A stretch of 64,000 nt of DNA from NCBI GenBank assembly GCA_963576475.1, contig OY754977.1, forward strand, positions 11,597,089-11,661,088. The letters are read 5' to 3'. The notes beneath the pieces are model-generated. The model was given only the letters and a program-made list of their open reading frames with translations. It was not told where the DNA came from and made no database searches. This document shows positions 1-10,019 of this stretch, one piece after another. The stretch's first letter is position 1. Every line of letters begins with the position of its first letter. This stretch comes from Molanna angustata (lineage: Eukaryota; Arthropoda; Insecta; Trichoptera; Molannidae). A program made the position numbers and the translations under genes.

Positions 1-266
1 CTTAAAAATATTTTTTACAATTTAGATATTTTATTTAGCATTTTTTTCACTGAGAAAAAAATATTTAAGTACCAGAACTCCTTTAAAAATCATTATTAGT
101 ATTTTTTGCACGGAATTTTCCTGGTTTCTAAAATCAGTATGTATTTTTCAGTTTTAAAAGACGTATTAAAACTATACAACAAATTATATGTGATATTTAC
201 ACGTATAATCAAAATATATGTATCGTGATTAAAAACAAGTCACATTAATGGTCCACTAGACATTAT

Positions 267-685
267 CAGCGTTATTTAGAAAAAAAATCTTTGAATCGTG
301 GATGGATCACGGTTCGATTGAACCCTAGTTCAGTTGATTTCGATTTTGGGCTCTATTTCATACGACAGTACCGAATTTAATTTTGTTAAGTTGGTTGTCA
401 TGACTACATGCGCACTACACGATTGTTCTGTCAAACTAGCTATTCCACTTTTTGAAATTCTATATTTTTGTTTGAATATATCGGCAATCGAAAATTGTAA
501 TGGATTAAATCGCTTTTTATATGTTTTCGTCATATTATCTTATTACTCTATAATTGTGAAATGGCGAGTTGAACCAGGTGTTGAACCACGGTTCAACTCT
601 TGATCCATGTTTATAAATAAGAAAAGTGATCAAATTTGGGTTCAACCGTTGTTCAATATTTAAACAACGTTTATAAATAACACTG
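267..685. mobile_element. Putative TIR element (MITE-like)
   Basis: The two ends are inverted copies of a CAG(C/T)GTTATTTA motif: the left end starts at 267, and the right end reads TAAATAACACTG and finishes at 685. The interior carries further inverted words related to GGTTCAAC and GTTGAACC near 310-330 and 568-650. No transposase is visible, so this would be a non-autonomous DNA element. The 8 bases outside each end do not match, so no target-site duplication supports the boundaries. Short ORFs on both strands here are by-products of the foldback sequence. Confidence 0.45.
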
Positions 686-1030
686 TGTATGTCATTGGTT
701 GATCTTTATATGTAATTGTATGTTTTTTATGAAAATTGAAACCCTACGATATGAGTTGCACGCTCCGTTGGACCGAAAGCATCTCACCACGAGACAATCC
801 ATGCCATGGGTTCTCATGAAAAAGATTCTGATATTGTGGACGCGTGCGGTGAAGTTGGTACCAACCTATCAACGGGTTAACAACTCCTCAATCAATATAT
901 TAATACAATTCATTCTACATTTTAACTTTCTTAGTTAAAGTGATCTATTCGAAGAGCCAATTTTGCCATGCGGTCTTTGCATCTCTATAAAACACATAAG
1001 TTTTGTAGCAAAAATGTGTATTTTTCTTAA
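686..1030. other. Unassigned AT-rich spacer
   Basis: I see no gene, RNA or recognisable repeat in this stretch. One 79-codon reading frame crosses it but shows no domain, no splice context and no compositional bias. Confidence 0.5.
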
Positions 1031-1035
1031 GTAAA

Positions 1036-1170
1036 TATGGAGCTAACATAAATTTACCATTGGAGCTAACATAAATTTACCCATAGATAAATTTACCCAT
1101 TGGAGCTAACATAAATTTACATAATATTGGAGCTAAAATAAAATTACATAGGAGCTAACATAACTTTACC
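1036..1170 (+). repeat. Short tandem repeat, about 24-bp unit
   Basis: The phrase GGAGCTAACATAAATTTAC recurs about five times with spacers of differing length (ACCCAT, ATAATATT). It is a degenerate minisatellite. The last units are diverged (AAAATAAAATTAC, ACATAACTTTACC). It is non-coding. Confidence 0.75.
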
Positions 1171-1408
1171 CATTTTTGACAAACTATATTATCTCAATAG
1201 AGACAAATTTTGAAAATAATCTATTCATAGTAGAACATAAACAGAAAAGAAAAAACATACCTGACTATAAATGCAAAAAAAACTATATCGATCATTCGCT
1301 TTGATTTTATGCACTCTTTAAGCACGAATTCAAAACGAATTATTTCTCATCGAAATATAATTGTGGAATTATTTTTAAAAAATGCTTTGAAAAGGGATAT
1401 TCCTTTTT

Positions 1409-1450
1409 AGAGGAACTTATGCTGAAATTAGAGGAACTTATGCTGAAATT
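1409..1450 (+). repeat. Two tandem 21-bp units at LINE insertion edge
   Basis: The 21-bp word beginning AGAGGAACTTATGCTG occurs twice in direct succession immediately before the LINE insertion point. Its 3' part (TATGCTGAAAT) is also the sequence duplicated on the far side of the LINE. Confidence 0.7.
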
Positions 1451-3798
1451 TTGTGTGCGTGGACCCTGCTTTGAGGAAAGCGACGGTGGACACGAGGGTT
1501 TATAGAGGTGCCGAACTGGAGACAGACCATTTTCTGGTTGTCTCAAAAATTAATCTTTTTGCTGGATGGCGATCTCGAACTAAAAAGATCAGCCCACCGT
1601 CGCGAATCAAAGTGGAGAAGCTACAGGAAGAAAATGTCAGACGAGAATTTGAAAGAAAGGTTGTATGCGCTCTTGGCACTCACATAGCGAGAGATATGGA
1701 TATAGGTGAGGCATGGGATATACTAAGGAACACTCTAATTAGTGCAGCAAAGAATGCGTGTGGTGAAGCGAAAAGATGCAGAATGAAAGGAGATGCATGG
1801 TGGAAAAAAGAAGTACAGGAAATAGTGGAAGAGAAACATGAAGCATGGAAGAAGTGGTTGACGTGTAAAGGAGAAAGGAATGAAAAAGAAAAAGAAGCGC
1901 GAAAAGTATATAACGAATGCAAGAGGAAAACAAAAGAAGCCGTGAAAAGAGAGAAAAATGCCTTGAAAGATAGTGAAAGTATAAAAATTGTGAATGATTT
2001 TGCAGGAAACAAAAAAATGTTCTGGAAAAGAGTGAATAGGAGAAAGCAAGTAACGTCGAACGGATCAAAATGCATCAACGACAAAGATGGAAATATGGTT
2101 ATGGATGAAACGAAAGTCACGCAGAGATGGAAAGAGTACTTTGAAGAATTGTACGAAAGCTCGAAGAGTGAAAGCATGAGGTATGTAAGAATAACACAGA
2201 ATGAAAACGAGAATGATAGAGAAAAAATTACAATAGACGAAGTTAGAGAAGCAGTGAAGCATGCACGTACAGGAAAAGCAGCGGGATTTGATTGCATAAC
2301 AACTGAACTCATCAAATATGGTGGCGAAAAGACGATGGAATGGTGTCATTGCCTCTTCAACAAATGTTGGGAGACAGGGTATACTCCGTCAGATTGGAGA
2401 AACGCAGTGATTGTGCCCCTCTTTAAGAAAGGGTCAAAATTAGACTGCAAGAACTACCGAGCTATCAGTCTGCTGAGTTCAGTTGGAAAACTTTATGCTA
2501 GGATCTTAGATCAAAAGTTACGAAAGGTGACTGAAAGCAAGGTATGGGATGCACAAGGAGCGTTTGTTAGAGGTAGAGGATGCACTGACCAAATCTTCTC
2601 CCTTCGAATGGCAATTGAAAAGGTTCTGGCAAAAAACCAGAAGCTTTTCTGTGCTTTCATAGACCTGGAAAAGGCTTATGATAAAGTCGACCGGGAAATA
2701 CTTTGGAACGTGCTATCAGTGTACGGAGTGGAGAGTAAGCTGATAGGAGCAATTGCGTCTCTTTATGAGGGTAGCCAGGCTTGTGTGAGGGTTGATAACT
2801 CTCTCACGGATTGGTTCCCCATCAACAAGGGAGTACGACAGGGCTGCGTCCTATCACCGTGGCTCTTTAATCTGTACATTGACTACTGTGTAAAAGAACT
2901 GAAGAATGCAAATATAGGTTTGAAGCTGGATGATGTGAATGTATGCGATCTTATGTATGCGGATGACAAGGTATTAATGGCTGAAAGTGTGAAAGACTTA
3001 GAATACTTGGTAAAAATGGTATTCGATGGATGCATCCAAAATGGACTGAGAATGAATGGAGCTAAGTCTAAAGTAATGGTATTTGAGAAGAACGAAAGAC
3101 GAACAATATGCGAGATACGAGTTAATAATGAACTACTAGAACAAGTGGATGAATATGTGTATCTAGGAAGTATGTTTCAGCGTGATGGAAAATTGGAAAA
3201 GGATATAGAAAGAAGGGTAACGGCAGCAAATAGAGTAAATGGTGCATTAAGAACAATAATGGCTGACCCAATTATTTCAAGGCCAGCAAAACTCGCTGTG
3301 CACAACGCTATTGTCGTTCCAACCATAATGTATGCAAGTGAGACATGGGCATGGCAGAAGATGCATGAAAGTAAAATTAACGCTGTGGAAATGAGGTCCC
3401 TAAGACGAATGTGTGGTAAAACAATTTATGATAGGATAAGGAATCAAGATATCAGAAGAGAATGTAAGATTGAAAGGGATATTTTGAGTAGAATGAAGAT
3501 AAATGCTTTGCGATGGTTCGGACATGTAGAGAGAATGAACGATGAACGACTGACAAAGAAAGTATACAAGGCTGAAAAGAGTGGAATGAGATGTAAGGGT
3601 CGACCTAGAAAGAGCTGGCATGATCATATAAATGAGATTTTGAAAGAGGGGAACATACGAAGTCAGAACAATAGGAGAGCATGTATGACGCGATGTATGA
3701 ATGTAAATGAGGCAAAACAGGTATGTCAAGATAGAAGAGTCTGGCGTTCGGTTCTCTCTGCCTACCCCAAATAGGGAAACGGCGTGATGGTATGTATG
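1450..3798 (+). mobile_element. RTE-like non-LTR retrotransposon, 5'-truncated
   Basis: This is a 2.35-kb LINE copy that starts inside the endonuclease domain and ends in a (TATG)n tail rather than poly-A. Short tandem-repeat tails are characteristic of RTE-clade elements. It is flanked by an 11-bp direct repeat, TATGCTGAAAT, at 1439-1449 and 3799-3809. The repeat partly overlaps the TATG tail, so its exact length is uncertain. The RT frame is uninterrupted, so the insertion is probably young. With the 5' end and most of the endonuclease missing it should not be able to move by itself. The same 3' end recurs at 9663, 17203, 32748, 45068, 47446, 60783 and 63243. Confidence 0.88.
1453..3774 (+). 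CDS. LINE ORF2 fragment: endonuclease C-terminus plus complete reverse transcriptase
   Basis: 773 codons are open from the truncation point to a TAG at 3772-3774. No credible ATG start exists: the frame opens on GTG only because the element is truncated. Residues 1-30 look like the end of an APE-type endonuclease (ETDHF near residue 23). The RT domain covers about residues 270-540. The palm motif A is AFIDLEKAYDKVD with the first aspartate at 404, GVRQGCVLSPWLFNLYID lies near 460, and the catalytic MYADD box is at 501-505. The C-terminal part has the LRWFGHVERM and GRPRKSWHDH motifs common in RTE-like elements. Known role of the family: nick the target DNA and copy the element's RNA at the nick. 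All catalytic RT residues I can see are kept, while the endonuclease is mostly lost. RTE-like placement rests on the 3' tail and C-terminal motifs; a related LINE clade is possible. Confidence 0.9.
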   Translation: MCVDPALRKATVDTRVYRGAELETDHFLVVSKINLFAGWRSRTKKISPPSRIKVEKLQEENVRREFERKVVCALGTHIARDMDIGEAWDILRNTLISAAKNACGEAKRCRMKGDAWWKKEVQEIVEEKHEAWKKWLTCKGERNEKEKEARKVYNECKRKTKEAVKREKNALKDSESIKIVNDFAGNKKMFWKRVNRRKQVTSNGSKCINDKDGNMVMDETKVTQRWKEYFEELYESSKSESMRYVRITQNENENDREKITIDEVREAVKHARTGKAAGFDCITTELIKYGGEKTMEWCHCLFNKCWETGYTPSDWRNAVIVPLFKKGSKLDCKNYRAISLLSSVGKLYARILDQKLRKVTESKVWDAQGAFVRGRGCTDQIFSLRMAIEKVLAKNQKLFCAFIDLEKAYDKVDREILWNVLSVYGVESKLIGAIASLYEGSQACVRVDNSLTDWFPINKGVRQGCVLSPWLFNLYIDYCVKELKNANIGLKLDDVNVCDLMYADDKVLMAESVKDLEYLVKMVFDGCIQNGLRMNGAKSKVMVFEKNERRTICEIRVNNELLEQVDEYVYLGSMFQRDGKLEKDIERRVTAANRVNGALRTIMADPIISRPAKLAVHNAIVVPTIMYASETWAWQKMHESKINAVEMRSLRRMCGKTIYDRIRNQDIRRECKIERDILSRMKINALRWFGHVERMNDERLTKKVYKAEKSGMRCKGRPRKSWHDHINEILKEGNIRSQNNRRACMTRCMNVNEAKQVCQDRRVWRSVLSAYPK

Positions 3799-3852
3799 TA
3801 TGCTGAAATGTAAAATTGTGTGACGAACATTCGTTGGAAATATTGAACATAC

Positions 3853-4022
3853 TAATAATAATAATAATAATAATAATGCGTAAGTGGCGAGTTTATTGCC
3901 GTATGGCAATTTCTTCCAACTAACCAGTGTTTCCAGCCCAGAGAAGCAATATTTGCGTGAGAAACAAATTTAAATAAATTTCTCCTCTGCTGGGAATCGA
4001 ACCCAGGACGCCCGCACAGAAA
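3853..4022 (-). mobile_element. SINE family S3, minus-strand copy with (ATT)n tail
   Basis: Read on the minus strand, a B-box-like GGTTCGATTCCCAGCAGAGG follows a tRNA-like start. It is followed by a body with CTGGAAACACTGG and a GCCATACGGCAATAAACTCG motif, and the copy ends in (ATT)n (3853-3880 on +). The copy at 9286-9511 aligns along its whole length. The tRNA-like head is cut short here. RNA polymerase III transcription and LINE-mediated copying are inferred from family architecture. Confidence 0.75.
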
Positions 4023-4084
4023 GCTAATGTTTTTTTTTTAAGAAAAACACTGTTAAACGAATTCGAGAAATGCGATATTTAGGT

Positions 4085-4265
4085 TTATACGTGGTTAGAC
4101 TACTGTTCCAGGTCCCGGGTTCGATTCCCGGTGGATATGCAATTTTAATTCCATTCGCTAAGTCGCCGGAATGCGGCAATATGTTATTGGGTGCCTGTTA
4201 AATTCATATTTGACATAGTACCTGTTAGTTGACCGATAAGCAATATTGAATTAATAAATAAATAT
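4085..4265 (+). mobile_element. SINE family S1, partial head and full tail
   Basis: The B box GGGTTCGATTCCCGGTGGA (about 4117-4135) is followed by a CGGAATGCGGCAA body and the family's tail GACATAGTACCTGTTAGTTG. The copy ends in an AATAAATAAATA run. The A-box part is diverged and the internal GTGTTTTCAGTCTGG block is missing. Other copies lie at 5321, 17955, 21811, 38097, 43193 and 60272. Confidence 0.75.
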
Positions 4266-5320
4266 GCCCTCAAGTCTCTTTATAAAATAACGAATAAGTT
4301 TTTTAATATCTTTAAGAACGGTAGCAAAAATGCTTCATTTGAACTCGTTCAACAATCAAACAGTAGCCATTGAAGTATCACAACCAGTATGTAGGTATAT
4401 AATTTTGGTTATAATGTGTGTGGTTAATAATAAGTTAATAAGACATGTCTGCGGAAAGACTTAACCTACGTGATATCGAATATATCCAGTAGCTACCAAA
4501 TAAAATACATACACACACTCAAATCATTATTATTATTTATGACTTGTTTACACTACGAATTGAAATCAATAATCACGTACTAAGTATTATGAACAAATCA
4601 TTTGCATGTATTATATATATGCAATGATATATAAAAATAATAGATAGGTACGTTATTAGTCTTTAAATTCGGTAATTTAAAAGTAAGGCGCATACCTCAC
4701 TTAATTCTTATCGCACTTTAGTTGAACGCAAGATGTTGTAGTGTTCGGACGTATTGTCGTAGTCAAAATACCATTTTTTATGGTGAAAACATGTAAAGTT
4801 CACTATAACTGTGAAGGATCAACCAGATACATCATTAATTTCATGCAGTATATTTATTTGTAAACTAATATTTATATGGATTTTTCGATAGGTATTATTA
4901 TTTTGAGTAAACGAGAGAGTAGTCAAATCATATTCACTTGTAGATATCCAGAGGGATTCTGTTGCTGTATTCACCTTTTGACACAGCTATAACTAAATAT
5001 AATTTCGGCTCTTACACGGTCAATATTTGGTGTGAGAAATTATTTTAATGTGATTGCACTGGTGTAAAAGAGAAAATATGTCTGCAGTGTGTCTGTTATT
5101 ATTTCTTTCTCACTTAATGTTTTTTGTCGTGTGTGCTCTTTCTTGGTGATATTGTGTGAATTCGCTAAACTGTGCCATTTCAGCAGAGCGTTTTGTAAAT
5201 TGCATTGACTATATCCAGTAACTATACGATTACCTACGTAAAAATAATGATCATAATTAGGTAGACTAGAATTGATAATAATTTGTACTGAATCTACAAA
5301 ATATTTTTATTAAATTTTAT
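4266..5320. other. Unassigned AT-rich sequence
   Basis: No gene, SINE, LINE or TIR signature was recognised in this kilobase. It has ordinary low-complexity A/T runs and no long open frame. Confidence 0.5.
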
Positions 5321-5405
5321 ATTGTTTCTCTAGTAACTAATAGATACTATGTCAAGTATTAATTCGACCCCCTATAGATAATTAGTTGCCACCATCTGGA
5401 GACTT
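5321..5405 (-). mobile_element. SINE S1 tail half (split copy)
   Basis: On the minus strand this is the 3' half of S1, with the CTCCAGATGGTGGCAACTAA block and the GACATAGTATCTATTAGTTAC tail. The copy stops abruptly at the CTGGAGACT word. It resumes at about 5826 with CTTCTCACAGATCCAGACTG, so the SINE was cut in two by the R1 sequence between. Confidence 0.7.
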
Positions 5406-5825
5406 TTAGAGTATTTTAGAGTCTATAGTGGGCTAAATACTATTTTTTTTTAATATTTTCCCAGTACCGTTAAAAGATTCGTCTTACAGAACAAAAATAC
5501 AGAACACCTTATTTTTACTATCTTTATTCTATCGCGTGTTTTTTTTTTTAATTTTTTTTATACTTTTCTTGTTAAATGAGTTTTAATTCAACCATTTTTT
5601 TATTGTAAGTTAATAAAAACTGCAAGGCCTATGAATTAGATTTTTACTTCGATCGAAAAAGAATATAAAAATCAATCGGCTGATTTTTTTTAATATTTTA
5701 ATTGCTATTGTAAAAACCTCACAAATTTTTATTTCGTCACGATAAACATCGTATATCACAGATTTGGTGTTATGCAATATTTTTTCGTATACCTATCATT
5801 CATTAGAAGTTATTTTATAGCCTTA
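5406..5825 (+). repeat. Interspersed family R1 (non-coding), inserted in a SINE
   Basis: R1 is recognised by a run of shared blocks: CTATAGTGGGCTAAATA, CAAGGCCTATGAATTAGAT, TCGAAAAAGAATAT(A/G)AAAATC, CGGCTGA, and ATATCACAGATTTGGTGTTA. The same order is found at 12285-12655, 12700-13010, 36236-36525 (minus), 52340-52640 (minus) and 62690-63585. No ORF or TIR is visible, so the class is unknown. The right end of this copy lacks the CATCCGTATGCCCAAGG block found elsewhere. Confidence 0.65.
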
Positions 5826-5915
5826 ACTTCTCACAGATCCAGACTGAAAACACAATTTAAAACTGTGCCTCCACCGGGAATCGAACCCGCGACCTTTCGC
5901 TCAGGAGTCCGAATA
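5826..5915 (-). mobile_element. SINE S1 head half (split copy)
   Basis: On the minus strand this holds the B box GGTTCGATTCCCGGTGGAGG followed by CACAGTTTTAAATTG and CAGTCTGGATCTGTGAGAAG. It completes the S1 copy whose tail lies at 5321-5405. The A box end is degenerate (GACTCCTGAGCGAAAGGTC). Confidence 0.7.
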
Positions 5916-5984
5916 TATATTTTTATTTTCATATTTTTGAATATGTTTTGTTCAAATAAGAATATTTAAATAATAATTCGATTT

Positions 5985-6031
5985 GTTACGATTGAGCGTT
6001 TTCGCTGAGTCTACTCGGCATTATCAAGCTC
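5985..6031 (-). repeat. Penelope-type hammerhead-like motif, copy A
   Basis: On the minus strand the order is TTGATAATGCCGAG, a short loop, CTCAGC, then GAAAACGCTCAATC. GCCGAG and CTCAGC can pair as a stem with one mismatch, directly before GAAA. This resembles stem II plus the GAAA core of hammerhead ribozymes carried by Penelope-like retroelements. Homologous copies lie at 22850-22902 and 35353-35399. The CTGATGA core box is imperfect (TTGATAA). Confidence 0.4.
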
Positions 6032-6350
6032 TTATTGATGATTCAATTTCGGTTAAATAGGTACCAATCCACTACAACCAACGTACTAAACTCTATTCGC
6101 AATAAATTCCAATTCGTCCGGTCAATGAGTTGCGGAAATCGCCATTAATTCGATATAACAATTTGCATATTATGTCACTTGCGTTATTGCCGACATTATA
6201 ATCTCGTAAACGTAAAATTAAATAAAAAATGTAAAGTATAATCGGCATCAATGTTAATGATTTTAAAAAGAATTCATTCGTAATGAACGATTTAAATTAT
6301 AACACGAATATTCGTTCAACAGTTATTTTCTTTTTTCGATTACCTATACA

Positions 6351-6490
6351 GCCCCCCTAGACAACGTGTCATTTAGCCCAAGAAAAGAACTCAATCTATG
6401 GAAGTGACATTTGTCACGTGACTAGCAACTGTCACTTCTATACATTGAGTTATCTTTTCTTGAGCTAAATGACACTTTATCTAGGGGGGC
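6351..6490. mobile_element. Foldback element with GCCCCCCTAGA ends
   Basis: Arms 6351-6410 and 6431-6490 are inverted copies of each other, with about 53 of 59 positions matching. Each begins with GCCCCCCTAGA at the outer edge and contains GTGTCATTTAGC and CAAGAAAAG. The loop is only about 20 bases. It is a short MITE or hairpin element. A target-site duplication is not obvious. Confidence 0.75.
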
Positions 6491-7049
6491 AGATGTCATA
6501 CGATCGTATATCGTGATTCTTGTCATGGAAGTAAGTACCTGCTTAATTTCAAACATAAATCAACTGAACTACGACAAAAGATACTATTTGCAACCCTTGA
6601 AATATTCATAAAAGTAAAACAAATTCTACTGTTGTATATTAAAAAATAAAAATATTCTTTTAATTCATGTTTTTGTTGACAATTTTCGTCATACAAAGAT
6701 AATCTGTTCTGTAACTTGACAATTGATAGGACATTATAATATGTATATGATTAAATATTTTCTTGTTTATTTACTGAATAATGAGTGTAAAACAATATAA
6801 AATATATTTTTAAATACATATTATATTCTACGAAGAGAATCGGAGTACTCCTCTCTCGCTCTTTTGTGCTAAATATCTTCTTTCTCCGCTATCATTATGT
6901 CGACACTGGCTTTTTTTTGTCGCCTATAAATATTGTGATAAACATCGAATTCATTACAAAAGTGTCAATTTTTATATGGCATTAGATTGAATGATTTGAA
7001 CGATATTCACCATAACTAATCAACATGTAACGAATCAACAACATTCCAG
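6491..7049. other. Unassigned AT-rich sequence
   Basis: Nothing recognisable. There is a mild pyrimidine patch near 6850-6890 (CTCCTCTCTCGCTC). Confidence 0.5.
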
Positions 7050-7250
7050 GACCACGCATCATAATAATATAACCATAAGCATTATGATAATTTGGCGCTA
7101 AACAAACAAATATGGCGACCGCGTGGGCGGGTATTCTCAACACACACCTGCGAGCGTTTGTACCATAAACAACGGATATAATATCATATATTTGCATTAA
7201 TGCACTTGTTCTGGCAACATTGAGACAATGGCCGCCAATTTTATCAAGAA
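7050..7250. promoter_or_regulatory. Possible regulatory patch with EGR-type site
   Basis: This non-repetitive patch is richer in GC than its surroundings. It holds an exact GCGTGGGCG word at 7121-7129, the consensus of EGR/Zif268-type zinc fingers. Nearby are a forkhead-like TAAACAAACA, an E-box CACCTG and a YY1/Pho-like ATGGCCGCC. Such words occur by chance, and no gene is identified beside it. Confidence 0.2.
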
Positions 7251-9285
7251 GCAGTTTCTTGATACGGAGTATTCATGCGTGGGTTTTTATATATTGGTAC
7301 ACACTTACTCCGTAATGATTTGATAACGAGAGTTTTTTTCTATATGAGTGTCAGTGATTCGATTATATTATTCAATTTATCTTACCAATGTTTGCTTGCT
7401 TTTTGTCGATATGTTGATTTTGAAGGTTTACGATATAAAGATACAAAACGTCCAAATCTGTAACTTTTTGAACTAAAATAGGAGCATTCAAATTTTTTTA
7501 ATCATGGTCATTTGATCTTAATTTCGTGTTCTGTACTTAAAAATATAATTTACAAAATTAGTACACCGTAGATAATAATTTTAACTCAAATTGTCTATGG
7601 TGCGGACAACGCATGCGTACTGTACACTGTTCGGCCATGTTTATTTACATATTTCATGTCACCGTGATGACGCCTAACCTAACATTTCAATTGATCTGCA
7701 CTTATATTCTTTGGTTTTTATTTTTAACATAACGAAACATGTATCAATATTTTTTTTCGTACACAACTGATGTTTTGAACATAGCTAAAATATCCCGGAC
7801 TGCTGTGAAAATAACTAGTACGCTTCCAATTAGATGTGAAGTAAAATTAAGAACGTTTCGACAGTTGATTCGACTAAAATGTGATTATAGAATAGGGGAT
7901 TGAACTAATTCGTGACTTGGAGTAAGAACGTTTCTAAATAGGTAAGTTCCTATTTCAGCGTTTTAGAAAATCAACTTGGACTAAGTGGCGTAGGAACGCA
8001 CCTATGTTAGCCGGAACATTCTTAAAAAGTTATAGAATCGGACGTATTATACCCGCGTAATGTAAATGCAATTTTTTTATTGTTTTTTAAGCTTAGGTAC
8101 GGAAATAAAAAAATACCAATTAACAACATATACCCTTCACCCTTGATTCTATGCGGTTGAATAATTATATCCATATGAATCTGAGTAACGTGGGAATACA
8201 ACTGTTTCTATTATTGTAAGATACACTTCAGGATTGGCCGTAAAAAATAAGTTGGGTTAGGAAGGGTTGTATCAAGGAACAAGGGGCAGCAGCGATGCGA
8301 GGGTGGATGGTTTTATGTAGGTGTCGTGATTATTAGTCTCTAAGTTTGAGGGCGGATGTCATCTGGCGGAGATTCTCACGGGGGCGGAGGCGGGTCTTAT
8401 GTATTCATAGCATTATTTTAATTTGAATATATCCTCGGGTCTTTTTTATTCCTTCCCGAAGTCGTCACAACCCCAAACTCGTGGCTCCGACATTTCTAAA
8501 ACTACGGATTCTTTAATACAATAATTTTAATATTTAAATACATAACAAAATACGTACTTTTAATTAAATGCAGCATTAAATAAGATATTTATTTATTCAA
8601 CTTTTGTATCTTATATTCCTCCTGTGTTATTCAAATCTCTTCATCATTTTTTTCCTTACTTTGATCAGTATGTTGTTTATCGTAGTCGTATTTAATGTAA
8701 CATCTAATATAAGAGAAAGAAGAAGTATTTTTTTCTGTTGTAATGTCCCATTATTGCGAAGACCACATTATTATGTATACAATTATATTTGAGGATTCGT
8801 ATTCGAGTGTGATTCTTTTATATATTAGGTATGTCCTTAAATGTATTATATAGTTTATTTATTTATTAAAAGAAACACCATCTGAACAATGGAAAACATA
8901 TAAGTTAGAATCAGCATCAGTAATTCCAATGCTACAATAATAGGTGTTTACTACATATGTATATATTTAAAGCATTATTGATTAAGTTAGCCTTTGAGTA
9001 TAAAAATTAATTTAAGTAAGTATAGCATTAACAGCGTAGTGTATTTTTAAAAACATGCTTCAGAAAAACAATTAAGAAACAATCCACTATGTATGTCGAA
9101 GGGAAAATATCACAAAATGATTTTTTTTTAATATATCTAAAAATAATGACAGTTACATTTTCCCGTCAAACTGCAAACTGATTGTTGACTGGCTTTTATC
9201 AAACGCTTGAAATTGCTGAGGATGTTTGAGAATATGTCATGGTTCCCGATTTTCGTGTGTAAAGAAGTATAGGAGCACATCATTT
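7251..9285. other. Unassigned sequence, mostly AT-rich
   Basis: No gene was recognised in this 2-kb stretch. A moderately GC-rich segment at about 8270-8400 (GGGGCAGCAGCGATGCGAGG and GGGGGCGGAGGCGGG) stands out but has no open frame or repeat partner that I can confirm. Confidence 0.45.
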
Positions 9286-9511
9286 TAATAATAATAATAA
9301 TAATAATAAACACTTCCTTGCACCCTGCGCAAGTGGCGAGTTTATTGCCATATGGCAATTTCTTCCAACTAGCCAGTGTTTCCAGCCCAGAAAAAGCAAT
9401 ATTAGCGTGAAAAATTTATTTAAATAAATTTTTCCTCTGCTGGGGATCGAACCCAGAACGCCCGCACAGAAACCAAACGGCTTACCAACTGTGCCACGAC
9501 GGACATTTTAC
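9286..9511 (-). mobile_element. SINE family S3, nearly complete
   Basis: On the minus strand the copy begins TCCGTCGTGGCACAGTTGG (A-box-like). It continues with the B box GGTTCGATCCCCAGCAGAGG at about 9440-9460. It then has the body GGGCTGGAAACACTGGC, the GCCATATGGCAATAAACTCG block, and the end GGTGCAAGGAAGTG followed by (TTA)n. This is the reference copy for the family. Confidence 0.82.
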
Positions 9512-9662
9512 TCAGTGGACATCATTTTTTTAAATGATGCCTATGTTTTTATTATGTTTTTTTATAAGCTTATTTTATCACAAATTGTGTATAAGTAGAT
9601 ATTATTATTATCTATAATAATGCTATAAAATAAAGTAACTGAAAATAAAAAAAAACTGCTAA

Positions 9663-9792
9663 TACCATACCATTATGCAATTTCACTATTTGGGGTAGGC
9701 AGAGAGAAACCAACGCCAGGCTCATCTCTCACGACATGCATTTCTCGCTTCATTCGCGTCCAAGCATCGTCTCTTACAAGTGTGAGCGGATA
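9663..9792 (-). mobile_element. RTE-like LINE 3' scrap
   Basis: On the minus strand this matches the last part of the LINE ORF: the codons for the ending SLCLPQ-type peptide, TTTCTCTCTGCCTACCCCAA, then ATAGTGAAATTGCATAATGG. It is 5'-truncated and mutated, and ends in a short TATG tail. Confidence 0.7.
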
Positions 9793-10019
9793 CTTTTAAT
9801 ACTTGCTTAGACCCCATTAGATTATGAAGGATGTCTGAATAGTGTTTCTCAATTTTTTTCTCAATATTTCAAAGTGACCCCATCTCAGGAAACTCGATTT
9901 TATTTTATTTTTACTTTCGAATTGGCAAAAAGGCACATCATTTTCATAAGATGGCTTTGAGTAATAATCAAGTTTTCATAATAAAATATTTAAATCAAAA
10001 ATAGTTTAACAAACTCATT

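Noticed and set aside
1680..2349. Minus-strand open frames of up to 211 codons opposite the LINE ORF
   Set aside because: They are reverse-strand shadows of the A-rich coding sequence (rich in F, S, L), with no motif of their own.
3400..3909. 169-codon minus-strand frame over the LINE 3' end
   Set aside because: It is antisense of the conserved LINE C-terminus and runs through the (TATG)n tail. No independent support.
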